From: Bacillota bacterium
GTDB taxonomy: Bacteria > Bacillota > Clostridia > Acetivibrionales > DSM-1351
Direction of reading: 5' to 3'
Length of the DNA: 64,000 nt
Assembly: GCA_023409265.1 (NCBI GenBank)
Contig: JAEYHZ010000024.1
Location: 1-64,000 of the forward strand
Shown: piece by piece, positions 34,015 through 43,298 of the stretch
Layout of the letters: each line of letters opens with the position of its first letter
Numbering within the stretch: position 1 is the first letter of the stretch
Notes under the pieces: model-generated
What the model saw: the letters and a program-made list of their open reading frames with translations, nothing else
Database searches by the model: none
Told to the model about the DNA's origin: nothing
Program-made: the position numbers and the translations under genes

Positions 34015-35502
34015 ATGTCTTTAATAAGCGTTACAAATTTGACCTTTGCCTATGATGGCAGTTACGATAATATATTTGAGGATGTTAGCTTTCAGATAGA
34101 TACTGATTGGAAATTAGGTTTCACCGGAAGAAACGGCAGAGGCAAAACTACCTTTTTAAATCTGCTGCTTGGTAAATATGAATACAGAGGTAATATATCC
34201 TCAAAGGTAGCCTTTGAATATTTCCCCTTTGAGGTACCTGACAAGGGCAGCAGCACTATTGAGATAATTGAAGATATCTGTCCGGACTATGTGCACTGGG
34301 AGCTTATGAGGGAGCTTTCACTGCTGGAGGTATCGGACGATGTTTTATACCGCCCGTTTGATACACTATCAAACGGTGAGCAGACAAAGGTCCTGCTTGC
34401 AGCTTTGTTTCTTAAGGAGAATAGTTTTCTTCTGATTGACGAGCCCACAAACCATCTGGATATGAAGGCAAGGCAAATTGTCAGCGACTACCTGGGATCC
34501 AAGAGGGGATTTATTCTGGTATCCCATGACAGGGCCTTTCTGGACAACTGTGTTGACCATATACTTTCCATCAACAAGACCAATATTGAGATTCAAAAGG
34601 GAAACTTTTCTTCCTGGTGGGAAAATAAACAAATGCAGGACAACTTTGAGCTTGCAGAAAATGAGAAGCTCAAAAAGGATATTCAACGGCTTTCAGCAGC
34701 AGCAAAACGCACTGCTGACTGGTCTGACAGGGCAGAAGCGAGGAAAATCGGATTCGACCCGACTGTAACAGAAAAAAATATATCCCGCAGGGCATATCAA
34801 GGTGCAAAATCAAAAAAAATGATGAGCCGGTCAAAAGCAATTCAGGAAAGACAGCATTCGGCTATTGAGGAAAAATCCAGGCTGCTTAAAAATATTGAAG
34901 CTTCAGAGAAGCTAAAGATTTCCCAACTGGACTTTCATACCGGTCGACTTGTAGAGCTTGAAAACCTGTCTATATTTTACGGTGAAAAAAACGCATGTGA
35001 AGGAGTCAGCTTCACCATTGACAAGGGTGACAGAATCGCCCTCAGCGGTAAAAACGGTTCAGGAAAATCAAGCGTACTAAAGTTGATTTGCGGTGAAGAG
35101 CTTGCTTACTCAGGCACATTAAGGAAGCCCGGCCAGCTTAAGATCTCATACGTATCCCAAGATACATCACACCTTAAAGGCAATCTGACCGACTATGCCC
35201 GAGAGAATGATATAGATGAAAGTCTGTTTAAGGCTATTTTAAGAAAGCTTGATTTCTCAAGAGTCCAGTTTGAAAAGGATATGTCTGATTTCAGCGGCGG
35301 TCAAAAGAAAAAGGTTCTCATAGCAAAAAGCCTGTGTGAAAAGGTTCACTTGCATATTTGGGATGAACCGCTCAACTTTATTGACGTTATCTCACGTATG
35401 CAAATTGAGGATTTACTTCTGGAATACTCCCCGACAATTCTGTTTGTAGAGCATGACAGTGAATTTGTGAAAAATATTGCAACGGAGATTGTTGAACTGT
35501 AG
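34015..35502 (+). CDS. ABC-F type ribosomal protection protein (Lsa/CplR-like)
   Basis: The 495-residue protein has two ATP-binding cassettes without membrane segments: Walker A GRNGRGKTT (38-46) and GKNGSGKSS (near 345), signatures LSNGEQTK and FSGGQKKK, and DEPTNHLD in the first. A basic linker of about 100 residues (roughly 190-300) is the domain that reaches into the ribosomal exit site. The start MSLISVTNLTFAYDGSYDNI resembles Lsa/CplR-type proteins that protect against lincosamides, streptogramins A and pleuromutilins. The preceding attenuator supports drug induction. The exact drug range is not readable. Confidence 0.88.
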   Translation: MSLISVTNLTFAYDGSYDNIFEDVSFQIDTDWKLGFTGRNGRGKTTFLNLLLGKYEYRGNISSKVAFEYFPFEVPDKGSSTIEIIEDICPDYVHWELMRELSLLEVSDDVLYRPFDTLSNGEQTKVLLAALFLKENSFLLIDEPTNHLDMKARQIVSDYLGSKRGFILVSHDRAFLDNCVDHILSINKTNIEIQKGNFSSWWENKQMQDNFELAENEKLKKDIQRLSAAAKRTADWSDRAEARKIGFDPTVTEKNISRRAYQGAKSKKMMSRSKAIQERQHSAIEEKSRLLKNIEASEKLKISQLDFHTGRLVELENLSIFYGEKNACEGVSFTIDKGDRIALSGKNGSGKSSVLKLICGEELAYSGTLRKPGQLKISYVSQDTSHLKGNLTDYARENDIDESLFKAILRKLDFSRVQFEKDMSDFSGGQKKKVLIAKSLCEKVHLHIWDEPLNFIDVISRMQIEDLLLEYSPTILFVEHDSEFVKNIATEIVEL

Positions 35503-35557
35503 ACAGGAAAACGGGAATTTCACCCGATAGATTGCACCCATGCCGGGCGCACGAGAA

Positions 35558-35592
35558 AGTGCAGGATATTTCAAGTGATAATATCCTGCACT
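35558..35592. terminator. Bidirectional terminator between ABC-F and anti-sigma genes
   Basis: AGTGCAGGATAT (35558-35569) and ATATCCTGCACT (35581-35592) form a perfect 12-bp stem between two convergent genes. T runs are short on both sides. Confidence 0.65.
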
Positions 35593-35686
35593 TATATATT
35601 TTATCTGAAGAGTTTGTCTACACCTGACAGGTACCGCCAATCATTATCAGTAGTACTGAAAATTCCCGCATTGGCGGCGCTGGCAC

Positions 35687-36493
35687 TCATTTTCCCCGCT
35701 CAATCATTTTCAGAACATAGCCCTTCAGCTCATCAAGCGTTGAAACTTCTGATACGGATGGATAAGCCCAGTCTGCATAAATTATACCATTCTTTGTTTG
35801 AAGAAAGGCGAATCTTTCCCCATCCATAAATCCATAACCGGATATATCCTTTAAAATAAGCCTTGATCCGCTTTCTTCCCAGTAATCATTGTCATCATAT
35901 TTTTTAGGCATAAAAATCCCAACTGTGCCAACCCTGACCTGTGAAACAACTCCTGTATCCTCAACCCATATATCGGAATTGACAGGACACGGCAGAAGTA
36001 CCCGAACTATATCCCCTGTTTTTTCGTTGCCCCGATAAACCTCATCAACTTTTATTGAAGCAATAGCCTGATAGTGTTTATTACCGCTTCCAAAGTCAAT
36101 CTTTATGTTCTGTATATCCTTAACCTCACCTTTAAATATGGAGGTATTATACTTATGAAACAACTCGTCTTCCGTGAGCTGGACAAGGTCATTTTGTATT
36201 CTGACATCGGGTGTATTTTTTACATATTGAACTTTTACATTTCCGGTTGAATTGGGAAGTTCAATAGTAGAACTGATATTTATAAGGAATGTACCAATAA
36301 CTATGCCAAATAATATAACCGCCGCCATGGGAACAGCGTATTTTTTTTTATATTTCCTCCGATGGTTGAATGTTAAACTATCGGCTTCTTGCTTTTCTCC
36401 TGACTTTTCCATCAAAAATGCCAGAGTCCTGTCATTGAAATTTTCCCTGACCTTTAATTTATCTAAAGCCGATTTATATTTTTCTTCATCCAT
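35687..36493 (-). CDS. Anti-sigma factor-like single-pass membrane protein
   Basis: Residues 1-50 are charged and cytoplasmic (YKSALDKLKVRENFNDRTLA), followed by a basic stretch and one transmembrane helix (VPMAAVILFGIVIGTFLI), then an extracytoplasmic domain of about 190 residues with no known family seen. The start (GGAGG 8 bases upstream) overlaps the end of the sigma-factor gene by 8 bases, so translation is coupled. By position and layout it should bind the ECF sigma factor and release it on an envelope signal. It has no clear zinc-binding HxxxCxxC motif. Confidence 0.75.
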   Translation of the reverse strand: MDEEKYKSALDKLKVRENFNDRTLAFLMEKSGEKQEADSLTFNHRRKYKKKYAVPMAAVILFGIVIGTFLINISSTIELPNSTGNVKVQYVKNTPDVRIQNDLVQLTEDELFHKYNTSIFKGEVKDIQNIKIDFGSGNKHYQAIASIKVDEVYRGNEKTGDIVRVLLPCPVNSDIWVEDTGVVSQVRVGTVGIFMPKKYDDNDYWEESGSRLILKDISGYGFMDGERFAFLQTKNGIIYADWAYPSVSEVSTLDELKGYVLKMIERGK

Positions 36494-36971
36494 TGTCAAA
36501 ACCTCCTATCTTCGTTTTAAGTATGCTCCTGCCCCGGGCGATCCAGGTTCCTACAGTTGCGGGTTTTGCCTCCAGAATTTCTGAAATTTCCTGAATTGTA
36601 TAGCCCTCATAATAAAACAGATGAATTGGCAAACGATACTTTTTATCCAATTCTAAAACCTCGCCAAGTATCTCACTCTCTTCTTTGGGAAGATAACTCA
36701 GATCGTCCGGTATGGTATTTCTATTTTTAAACCATCCTGCTTTTAAGTAGTTCTTGCTCTTGTTTATTGCAACTCTTATAAGCCAGGCCTTTTTATGTTG
36801 TTCATTTTCAAAGGTGGGCAGCTTCTGCATGTATGTCAGAAAAACATCCTGTGCTATATCTTCAGCATCCGAAATATTCCTTACATAACTGAAAGCTAAT
36901 CTTATAATGCTGTGAGAGTATTTCAGCACAGCTTTCTGAACGTTTTCATTGAGCTCATATGAACCATTCAA
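36486..36971 (-). CDS. ECF-type sigma-70 family RNA polymerase sigma factor
   Basis: The protein has sigma region 2 (SHSIIRLAFSYVRNISDAEDIAQDVFLTYMQ, within about residues 20-50) and region 4 (LPIHLFYYEGYTIQEISEIL, ATVGTWIARGR), with no region 3. It directs RNA polymerase to stress genes when released by the co-encoded membrane protein. The TTG at 36971 is chosen: an in-frame GTG at 36992 is only a few bases from a TATAAT box (minus strand, 36995-37000) and precedes the AAAGGAG site. The TATAAT has no good -35, so the promoter is probably controlled. Confidence 0.88.
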   Translation of the reverse strand: MNGSYELNENVQKAVLKYSHSIIRLAFSYVRNISDAEDIAQDVFLTYMQKLPTFENEQHKKAWLIRVAINKSKNYLKAGWFKNRNTIPDDLSYLPKEESEILGEVLELDKKYRLPIHLFYYEGYTIQEISEILEAKPATVGTWIARGRSILKTKIGGFDNG

Positions 36972-37203
36972 TGCATCCTCAACTCCTTTCACTTATTATA
37001 CAACTGATGTGGAGAATATTTTTCATTGACCAATAAAAACTTGTGATAAAATTTTACATTAATATTCTTTATGGGCAAATCTGCCAGTTTATAGTATACT
37101 ATTACAAGAAATTACAGGTTTTTAAAGGCATAAAGTATCAGAAGAAGATGTGAAAGTCAGGACATCTGCTTGAAAATATTGAATATACAAGGAGGTCTTA
37201 ACA

Positions 37204-38238
37204 ATGAGGGGGCAGGTTTTAACCGGCTTAAATCGTGTGGAGTTTCTGGAACGGCCCATTACCGAACTTGATAATGGGGAATTAATTGTGAAAGTCGAGT
37301 ATTGTGGGATTTGCGGTACGGATGTCCACAGCTATCAGAACGGGTTGCATATTCCGGTAGGGGCGGTTATGGGACACGAATGCGTTGGTACTGTTTATAA
37401 AATCACTGACAGGGTTAATAATTTTAGAGTGGGAGACAGGGTAGTTATAAATCCTATGCCCCGGTGCGGCAGATGTCATTGGTGTCAGGCCGGTCACTTT
37501 TCTTTGTGTCCGGAGGCGGCAAGCAGAGAAATTGGAATAACACTTGATAATGATGGCGGCTTTGCAGAATTCGTAAAAATAAAATATCCTTCTGAAATGC
37601 TTCATCTTATTCCGGACACTCTTTCTTTTGAAGCTGCTGCCTTAGCTGAACCTCTTGCGGTATCGCTCCATGGAGTGAGGATGTCCCGGATAAAGGCAGG
37701 TGATACTGCACTGGTCATAGGTGCAGGTATGATCGGTCTGGGTGTTATAGAGTTTTTAAGAATTACAGGCGCTGGAAAGATAATTGTTGTTGAGATTTCT
37801 GAAAGAAAAACCGAATTAGCAAAATGTCTTGGTGCAGACTTTACTATTAATCCTGTACTGGAGGGAGAAAATACTGTACCGAAGATTCTTGAGCTAACTG
37901 ATGGAATAGGGCCTGACATAGTATTGGAATGCGGAGGGAATCCTACAACTTTTCAATGCTCTATTGATTATGTTAAAAGAGGAGGGCAGGTGGTGCTCAT
38001 CGGATTTTGTGAAAAAGAAGTTCCAATCAGCCCGCTTAAAATAATTCTTAAAGAACTGGAAATCAAAGCAGCCTTGGGTTATGATAATGAATTTCCGCAG
38101 GTTATCCAACTCTTGTCTGAAAATGAGATACATACTGAAAAATACATCTCCGGCACTATTCCCTTGCGTGATCTGGATCAAGGACTTAAAAGGATTATAA
38201 GAACACCGGATATTATTAAACTTCTGGTAAAACCTTAA
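37204..38238 (+). CDS. Zinc-dependent medium-chain alcohol/polyol dehydrogenase
   Basis: The 344-residue protein has catalytic zinc ligands in GICGTDVHSYQNG and GHECVG, the structural-zinc set CGRCHWCQAGHFSLC, and a Rossmann motif VIGAGMIGLGVIE. Layout and length match the sorbitol/threonine/galactitol dehydrogenase branch, which oxidises secondary hydroxyls with NAD(P). A strong AAGGAGG precedes the ATG. It has no partner gene; the neighbours are an ECF sigma unit (divergent) and a lipoprotein gene. The substrate cannot be read. Confidence 0.9.
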   Translation: MRGQVLTGLNRVEFLERPITELDNGELIVKVEYCGICGTDVHSYQNGLHIPVGAVMGHECVGTVYKITDRVNNFRVGDRVVINPMPRCGRCHWCQAGHFSLCPEAASREIGITLDNDGGFAEFVKIKYPSEMLHLIPDTLSFEAAALAEPLAVSLHGVRMSRIKAGDTALVIGAGMIGLGVIEFLRITGAGKIIVVEISERKTELAKCLGADFTINPVLEGENTVPKILELTDGIGPDIVLECGGNPTTFQCSIDYVKRGGQVVLIGFCEKEVPISPLKIILKELEIKAALGYDNEFPQVIQLLSENEIHTEKYISGTIPLRDLDQGLKRIIRTPDIIKLLVKP

Positions 38239-38414
38239 ATCAAAAAGCAGGATTTTGTGCAGCAAATCATGAAAACTCTTTAATTTTTTTGTAAAAAGTT
38301 GATAGCAGAAAATAATAGATATTGGGAATAATAAAAATTGCTTTGTGCGATTTATAAAGTACCCATACCATATAATAAAATTTACAACTTAAGGCAACGG
38401 ACGGAGATAAGACA

Positions 38415-39767
38415 ATGAAAAACAAATTTAATCAGGCATTAAAATATATAATCATCTTTAATATAATAGGTTTGATGGTAATAAATACAGGCTGCTCCTA
38501 TCACCCCTCGAATACTTTGACTGAACCAGGTAATAATTTAAATTCTATAGTAAAGGAATATAGGGACCCAGGCGTGATCAACCTTGAAAAAGCGGAGATT
38601 TCCCTGAGTTTTGAGGGAAGGAAATTAAACCTGACCCATCCTGTTTTTGTTGATTACAACAGGTACTACCTGCCATTAACAGAATTTGTAACTGCTCTTA
38701 ATGGTAAAATAAACATGCAAGACGGAAAAACATATATAGAAGATAGTGATAATAAAATTGTTATTGGTGCAAATGAAAACTATTTTACGGTTAATAGTAA
38801 AAAGGAAATTTTAAAGAAAAATACTTTCGCATCCCAAAATACTTTATATGTGACCTTGTTTGATTTGACTAAAATGTTCAAACTAAAAGTAATTTGGGAT
38901 GATAAAAACAACTTCCTTGATATTTATCGGGATAGAACAGTCATTACCACGGACAGACAGCCGGAAAATGGGAAAAACGCTTTAATCAGATTTGAAGATG
39001 TAACTGCAGATCAAAGGTATGCAACTTCCGAAAGTCTAGAAAAGATGAGAATAATTTTTGATTATTGCTATTCCAGGAATATTCCCATGCATCTGGGCTG
39101 GGTTCCAAGATATATTGATCCCATCAAGAAAATAGATAATGCTCCTGCTGATAATTATAGCTTTCATAATGCTGACTTTGTCTATACCCTGGATTACTTT
39201 ACCGATAAGAATGGATTTGTAGGACTTCACGGATATACCCATCAGTTTGGGAATGAAGTCAGTCTCAGTGGCATAGAGTTTAACAGCAGTAGAAATAATA
39301 CTGAAGCAAACGTAAGAAAAATATTGGATACTGCAGTTGACAATGCTAAAAAACTGGATATACCCATATCTTTCTTTGAAAGTCCTCATTATGCTGCAAC
39401 ACCATTTCAAAAAAAAATATTTGAACAGTATTTTAACAATATCTATGAATATAAAACTTTTTATATGGAACAACAGATAAGCAAAGTAACCCGGGGTGAC
39501 AGAGTCATAACTTATATACCTACCCCCCTTGGCTACCTTGGCGGAAAATCTGAAATAAATTATATGCTTGGCAAGATTGAAGCTTTAGAGGACGATACTC
39601 TGGCAAGCCTTTTCTATCATCCCAGCATTGAGTTTGATTCCATAAAAATAAAAAAGGATGCTAATGGGTATCCTTCTTATACTTATTCGGAAAATTCGCC
39701 CCTGAAAAGAATTTTTAACACACTTATCAAAAAAGGATACACTTTGAGAGATTTAAACTCATTATAG
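38415..39767 (+). CDS. Lipoprotein with copper-amine-oxidase-like N-domain and DUF2334-type deacetylase domain
   Basis: A lipoprotein signal (LMVINTGCSYHPS) is followed by a repeat-type Cu-amine-oxidase N-terminal-like domain (FVDYNRYYLPLTEFVTALNG), which in Clostridia serves as a surface adhesion or stalk module rather than an oxidase. From about residue 190 a DUF2334/NodB-like polysaccharide deacetylase domain follows (FEDVTADQRYA, GLHGYTHQFGNEV, ESPHYAATPFQ). It probably trims acetyl groups on cell-surface or environmental glycans. GGAG lies 8 bases before the ATG and a terminator follows. Confidence 0.78.
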   Translation: MKNKFNQALKYIIIFNIIGLMVINTGCSYHPSNTLTEPGNNLNSIVKEYRDPGVINLEKAEISLSFEGRKLNLTHPVFVDYNRYYLPLTEFVTALNGKINMQDGKTYIEDSDNKIVIGANENYFTVNSKKEILKKNTFASQNTLYVTLFDLTKMFKLKVIWDDKNNFLDIYRDRTVITTDRQPENGKNALIRFEDVTADQRYATSESLEKMRIIFDYCYSRNIPMHLGWVPRYIDPIKKIDNAPADNYSFHNADFVYTLDYFTDKNGFVGLHGYTHQFGNEVSLSGIEFNSSRNNTEANVRKILDTAVDNAKKLDIPISFFESPHYAATPFQKKIFEQYFNNIYEYKTFYMEQQISKVTRGDRVITYIPTPLGYLGGKSEINYMLGKIEALEDDTLASLFYHPSIEFDSIKIKKDANGYPSYTYSENSPLKRIFNTLIKKGYTLRDLNSL

Positions 39768-39801
39768 CCGTTTTTTTGAGTATTAGACCGAATCCTTTCA
39801 G

Positions 39802-39857
39802 CAGTCGGGATGAGTTAAGAAAGAGTTCATCCCTGAACCTCTTCCCGGCTGTTTTTT
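39802..39857 (+). terminator. Rho-independent terminator after the lipoprotein gene
   Basis: CAGTCGGGA (39802-39810) pairs with TCCCGGCTG (39843-39851) around an inner GATGA/TTCATC hairpin and is followed by six T. It also separates the convergent pantothenate operon. Confidence 0.75.
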
Positions 39858-39863
39858 AACCCT

Positions 39864-40250
39864 TTAATAACTTAAAAAACCATGTTTCTCATAATGTGTT
39901 ATCCTTTCGATTTTATTATGCTTATCCACGAAGACGACAGCCGGTTTATGACTCTTTACTTCCTGCGGCTCCATTGTACAATATGCCATTATAATAATAA
40001 GGTCTCCAACCTGAACACAACGAGCCGCAGCACCATTCAGACAAATCATTCCTGAACCGCGTTCTCCCGCAATACAGTATGTTTCAAAGCGGTTTCCATT
40101 ATTTATATCAACAATCTGAACCTTTTCATATTCATAAATACCTGCGGCATCCAATAAATCTTCATCAACAGTAATGCTGCCTACATAGGAAAGTTCAGCC
40201 TGTACAACCGTTGCACGATGTATCTTGCTTTTTAGCATAGTAATGTTCAT
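39864..40250 (-). CDS. panD: Aspartate 1-decarboxylase
   Basis: This pyruvoyl enzyme makes beta-alanine from aspartate for pantothenate synthesis. The 128-residue proenzyme has MLKSKIHRATVVQ near the start and the self-cleavage site YVGS at Gly24-Ser25, where Ser25 becomes the pyruvoyl group; NGAAARCVQVGDLIIIM is also conserved. It is the last gene of the coaX-DUF2520-panB-panC-panD operon, 20 bases after panC, with a G-rich ribosome binding site. Confidence 0.97.
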   Translation of the reverse strand: MNITMLKSKIHRATVVQAELSYVGSITVDEDLLDAAGIYEYEKVQIVDINNGNRFETYCIAGERGSGMICLNGAAARCVQVGDLIIIMAYCTMEPQEVKSHKPAVVFVDKHNKIERITHYEKHGFLSY

Positions 40251-40270
40251 ACAATCCCCTCCCCTTGTGG

Positions 40271-41116
40271 TTACAACTCATAAATAAAATTGTCAATCAG
40301 CCGGGTCTTCCCGATAAATACTGCAATGGCAACCAATACCGGACGTTCAATTTTATCAACCTTCTGCATTGATAGTGCGTCCACCACCTCAACATAATCA
40401 ATTTTCGCCAGGGGTTGGGTATTTATATTTTCAGTTATTGCAGAAATTATCTTTAAAGTGCTTTTTTCTCCCTGTTCAAGCAATTCCCTGCCTATTGCAA
40501 GAGATCTGTTGAGGATTAAAGCCGCACTGCGCTCCTCCGGATTTAAATAAGTGTTGCGGGAGCTCTTTGCCAGACCATCCTTTTCACGGATTATGGGGCA
40601 GCCGATTATTTCAATATCCATATTCAGGTCACGAACCATGCGTCTGATTACAGCGAGCTGCTGTGCATCCTTTTGACCAAAATAAGCCCTGTCTGCACCG
40701 ACAATGTTGAATAGTTTGTTGACTACTGTACATACCCCTCTGAAATGCGTGGGGCGGCTTTTACCGCAAAGCCCTTCAGTAAGAGAAGTCATATCAACAT
40801 ATGTGCAAAAGTCAGACAAATACATTTCCGACACTTCAGGATGAAATATCAGGTGCGCGCCTGTTGCTTCACACATGGCAGCATCATGTTCCAGATGGCG
40901 CGGATAGCTTTCCAGATCCTCGGCAGGACCAAACTGCATGGGATTTACAAATATACTGACCACTACACGGTCATTTTCCCTGACTGCCCTCTGAATCAGG
41001 CTTTGATGCCCCTCATGCAGATAACCCATGGTTGGTACAAAGCCAATACCAAGGCCTTGCTGTTTCCATGACTTTATGATTTGACGTACTTCATTTACTG
41101 TATTTACAATTTCCAT
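40271..41116 (-). CDS. panC: Pantoate--beta-alanine ligase (pantothenate synthetase)
   Basis: The enzyme joins pantoate and beta-alanine with ATP. The 281-residue protein has the nucleotidylyltransferase HIGH-like motif in VPTMGYLHEGHQSLI, FVNPMQFGPAEDLESYPRHL and GADRAYFGQKDAQQL with the KMSKS-like REKDGLAKSSRNTYL. The start at 41116 (MEIVNTV) has GGAG 6 bases upstream; an in-frame extension to 41158 is not supported. A 235-bp gap with palindromes separates it from panB. Confidence 0.96.
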   Translation of the reverse strand: MEIVNTVNEVRQIIKSWKQQGLGIGFVPTMGYLHEGHQSLIQRAVRENDRVVVSIFVNPMQFGPAEDLESYPRHLEHDAAMCEATGAHLIFHPEVSEMYLSDFCTYVDMTSLTEGLCGKSRPTHFRGVCTVVNKLFNIVGADRAYFGQKDAQQLAVIRRMVRDLNMDIEIIGCPIIREKDGLAKSSRNTYLNPEERSAALILNRSLAIGRELLEQGEKSTLKIISAITENINTQPLAKIDYVEVVDALSMQKVDKIERPVLVAIAVFIGKTRLIDNFIYEL

Positions 41117-41167
41117 TTTAAGCTCCATTTCCGCATCGTGCAAAATGAATTTACCCAATGCAGAACC

Positions 41168-41258
41168 AAAAATTTCAAATGAAATTTTTATGGGCTTAAA
41201 TTCAATTTATTGCACGTGCCATTTATTTTTTAGTGCCTAAAAAATAGGCACATGTGCA
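41168..41258. repeat. Cluster of perfect hairpins between panB and panC
   Basis: AAAAATTTC-aaat-GAAATTTTT (41168-41189) is followed by a long imperfect hairpin at 41211-41258 whose outer arms are TGCACGTGCC and GGCACATGTGCA and whose inner stem TATTTTTTAG-tgc-CTAAAAAATA is perfect. GAAAC-tttca-GTTTC follows near 41270. The gap (41117-41351) holds no gene. The hairpins may be an mRNA processing or attenuation site or a small repeat element. Confidence 0.5.
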
Positions 41259-41351
41259 CTAGTTTTCCAGAAACTTTCAGTTTCTTTCAAACTAACCCTC
41301 CCTGTCCCCATATGTTCAAGGTCAATGGCATTGACCTGTTTCAACCGTTCA

Positions 41352-42179
41352 TTAATATAATTTTTCTATAATAGTATCCGATATATCAAAACCATGTTCA
41401 GGTGCAGGGAACTGACCTCTTTCCACTTCCGCAATATACCGGGCAAAGGCGTCTTTCATCTGTGACCCAATGTCGGAATAGCGTTTAACAAACTTTGGAG
41501 TAAAATCAGAAAACATGCCCAGCATATCCTGGTATACCAGCACCTGACCATCACAGCCCTTTCCTGCGCCAATCCCGATAGTAGGAATAGAAATGCTTTG
41601 AGAGATAATGGCAGCAAGTTTTGCAGGTATGCATTCAAGTACTACGGCAAAAGCACCTGCCTCTTCTACTGCCTTTGCAGAGTCTATAAGTTTACGGGCA
41701 TTTTCCTCATCTTTTCCCTGAACCTTAAAACCCCCGAAGGCATTTACTGACTGTGGTGTAAGTCCAATGTGCGCTATAACAGGGATAGATGCATTTACGA
41801 TGGCACGGATCTGAGGACACACTATACTTCCTCCTTCGAGCTTGACTGCATTGGCATGCCCCTCTTTAATAAGGCGGCCAGCATTGCATACAGCATCATA
41901 AACGGAGGACTGATAGGACATAAATGGCATATCACTGACAATTAAAGCGTTTTTTGCTCCCCTTGCCACAGCCTTGGTATGGTAGAGAATATCCTCCATT
42001 GTAACCTGCAGAGTATCCTCATATCCTAAGAATACCATGCCCAGAGAATCTCCTATTAAAATGGCATTAACTCCCGACTCATCCATCAGCCTGGCTGTAG
42101 AATAGTCATAGGCAGTCAGCATAGTTAATTTTTTATTTTTTTGTTTAGCTTCTCTAAAAGTAAGAACTGTGTTCTTCAT
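41352..42179 (-). CDS. panB: 3-methyl-2-oxobutanoate hydroxymethyltransferase
   Basis: PanB transfers a hydroxymethyl group from methylene-tetrahydrofolate to ketoisovalerate, giving ketopantoate. The 275-residue barrel protein has MLTAYDYSTARLMDESGV, LIGDSLGMVFLGYEDTLQVT, VKLEGG, HIGLTPQSVNAFGGFKVQG and IGIGAGKGCDGQVLVYQDML, all family signatures with the magnesium-binding aspartates. GGAG precedes the ATG. It lies 39 bases after the DUF2520 gene. Confidence 0.97.
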   Translation of the reverse strand: MKNTVLTFREAKQKNKKLTMLTAYDYSTARLMDESGVNAILIGDSLGMVFLGYEDTLQVTMEDILYHTKAVARGAKNALIVSDMPFMSYQSSVYDAVCNAGRLIKEGHANAVKLEGGSIVCPQIRAIVNASIPVIAHIGLTPQSVNAFGGFKVQGKDEENARKLIDSAKAVEEAGAFAVVLECIPAKLAAIISQSISIPTIGIGAGKGCDGQVLVYQDMLGMFSDFTPKFVKRYSDIGSQMKDAFARYIAEVERGQFPAPEHGFDISDTIIEKLY

Positions 42180-42218
42180 TATCTATCTCCTATAATGTTT
42201 TCTCCATCAACTTTTCTC

Positions 42219-43067
42219 CTACAATCTTTTCCCTAACATCTTTTCCAGTTCATAATAGCTGCAACACGGGTTTTTCTCTCGTGCAATGGTAAGCAGCTTT
42301 TGTGAAAGCAGAAGATAAACCTGCTTATCGTTTTCATTCAAACAGGATAAATTGCGTAAAACTGTTTCAAGGTCACAGCGTTCTACCGGGCCGGTTAAAG
42401 CCTGCATTGTACCTTGCCTGACAATATTGTTAATATTGCCGAGCATTAAAGGATTCAGTGCAAGACTTGCAGTTTGTTCGTCAAAACCGCAGTTTTTGAG
42501 CAAATCAATGCCGGTTTGTGCTAACGCAACCATAAAATTGCTGACAAATACAGCTGCACTATGATAAATAGGTTTGTTTTCAGGTGAAATTACCTGTACA
42601 GAATTTCCCAAATGCCTAAATAGCATTTGCATTTCATACAGTCGGCCTTCCGAGCCTTCCAAAGTAAAAAAAGCATGAGAAAGCTCCTTGTAGGAATTCA
42701 ACTTATCGCTGATTCCAAAAAGCGGATGGATAGAATAACCATATGCATCATGATTATCAATATTAGAAAAAACTGATGATGATAATGAACCACTACAGTG
42801 ACAAATTATTTTATTTCTGATGGACAACTTCCCAATGTAATACCATAGCTCCTTAATTGTCCGGTCAGGAACAGTAAGAAAAAGAGTATCACTTGCCTCT
42901 ACAATGCTATCAATGTCTTTAAAGTCCATTGTGCCTGTAAATTCAGCCGCCTGTCTTGCAGATTGTTGATTTTTACTATAATATCCCGTGACATTTAAAT
43001 TATGCTCACAGAAATATTTACCGAGGGAAAATCCAACTTTTCCTGCTCCAATAAATCCAATTTTCAT
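42219..43067 (-). CDS. Rossmann-fold DUF2520 protein, candidate ketopantoate reductase
   Basis: The 282-residue protein begins with a dinucleotide-binding fold, MKIGFIGAGKVGFSLGKYF, and ends in a helical DUF2520 domain (KPIYHSAAVFVSNFMVALAQ). Members look like 6-phosphogluconate/ketopantoate reductase relatives. No panE is present in this otherwise complete cluster and this gene sits directly before panB, so reduction of ketopantoate to pantoate is a reasonable inference, not a known activity. GGAGGTGAT before the ATG at 43067 fixes the start. Confidence 0.82.
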   Translation of the reverse strand: MKIGFIGAGKVGFSLGKYFCEHNLNVTGYYSKNQQSARQAAEFTGTMDFKDIDSIVEASDTLFLTVPDRTIKELWYYIGKLSIRNKIICHCSGSLSSSVFSNIDNHDAYGYSIHPLFGISDKLNSYKELSHAFFTLEGSEGRLYEMQMLFRHLGNSVQVISPENKPIYHSAAVFVSNFMVALAQTGIDLLKNCGFDEQTASLALNPLMLGNINNIVRQGTMQALTGPVERCDLETVLRNLSCLNENDKQVYLLLSQKLLTIAREKNPCCSYYELEKMLGKRL

Positions 43068-43298
43068 ACTTATCACCTCCCGAATTGAAGAGGGGGTGAT
43101 GCTCTTTTGAGGTCCCATTCATAAGGATATGAGCCATCATTCAAAAATAAAATAAAATTAATCCTGATGCAGTTTCCTAATCTATTACACTATACTTAAC
43201 ACCTGCTTAAGTCTATTGTAACCGACTTTGTGAATACTACCCATTCTACGTAAATATAGCACCTTGTTCTGTAGTTGTAAAGTCTTATGAGCTATTAT

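Noticed and set aside
38415..39767. Copper amine oxidase function for the lipoprotein
   Set aside because: Only the N-terminal-like stalk module is present; no catalytic oxidase domain follows, but a deacetylase-type one does.
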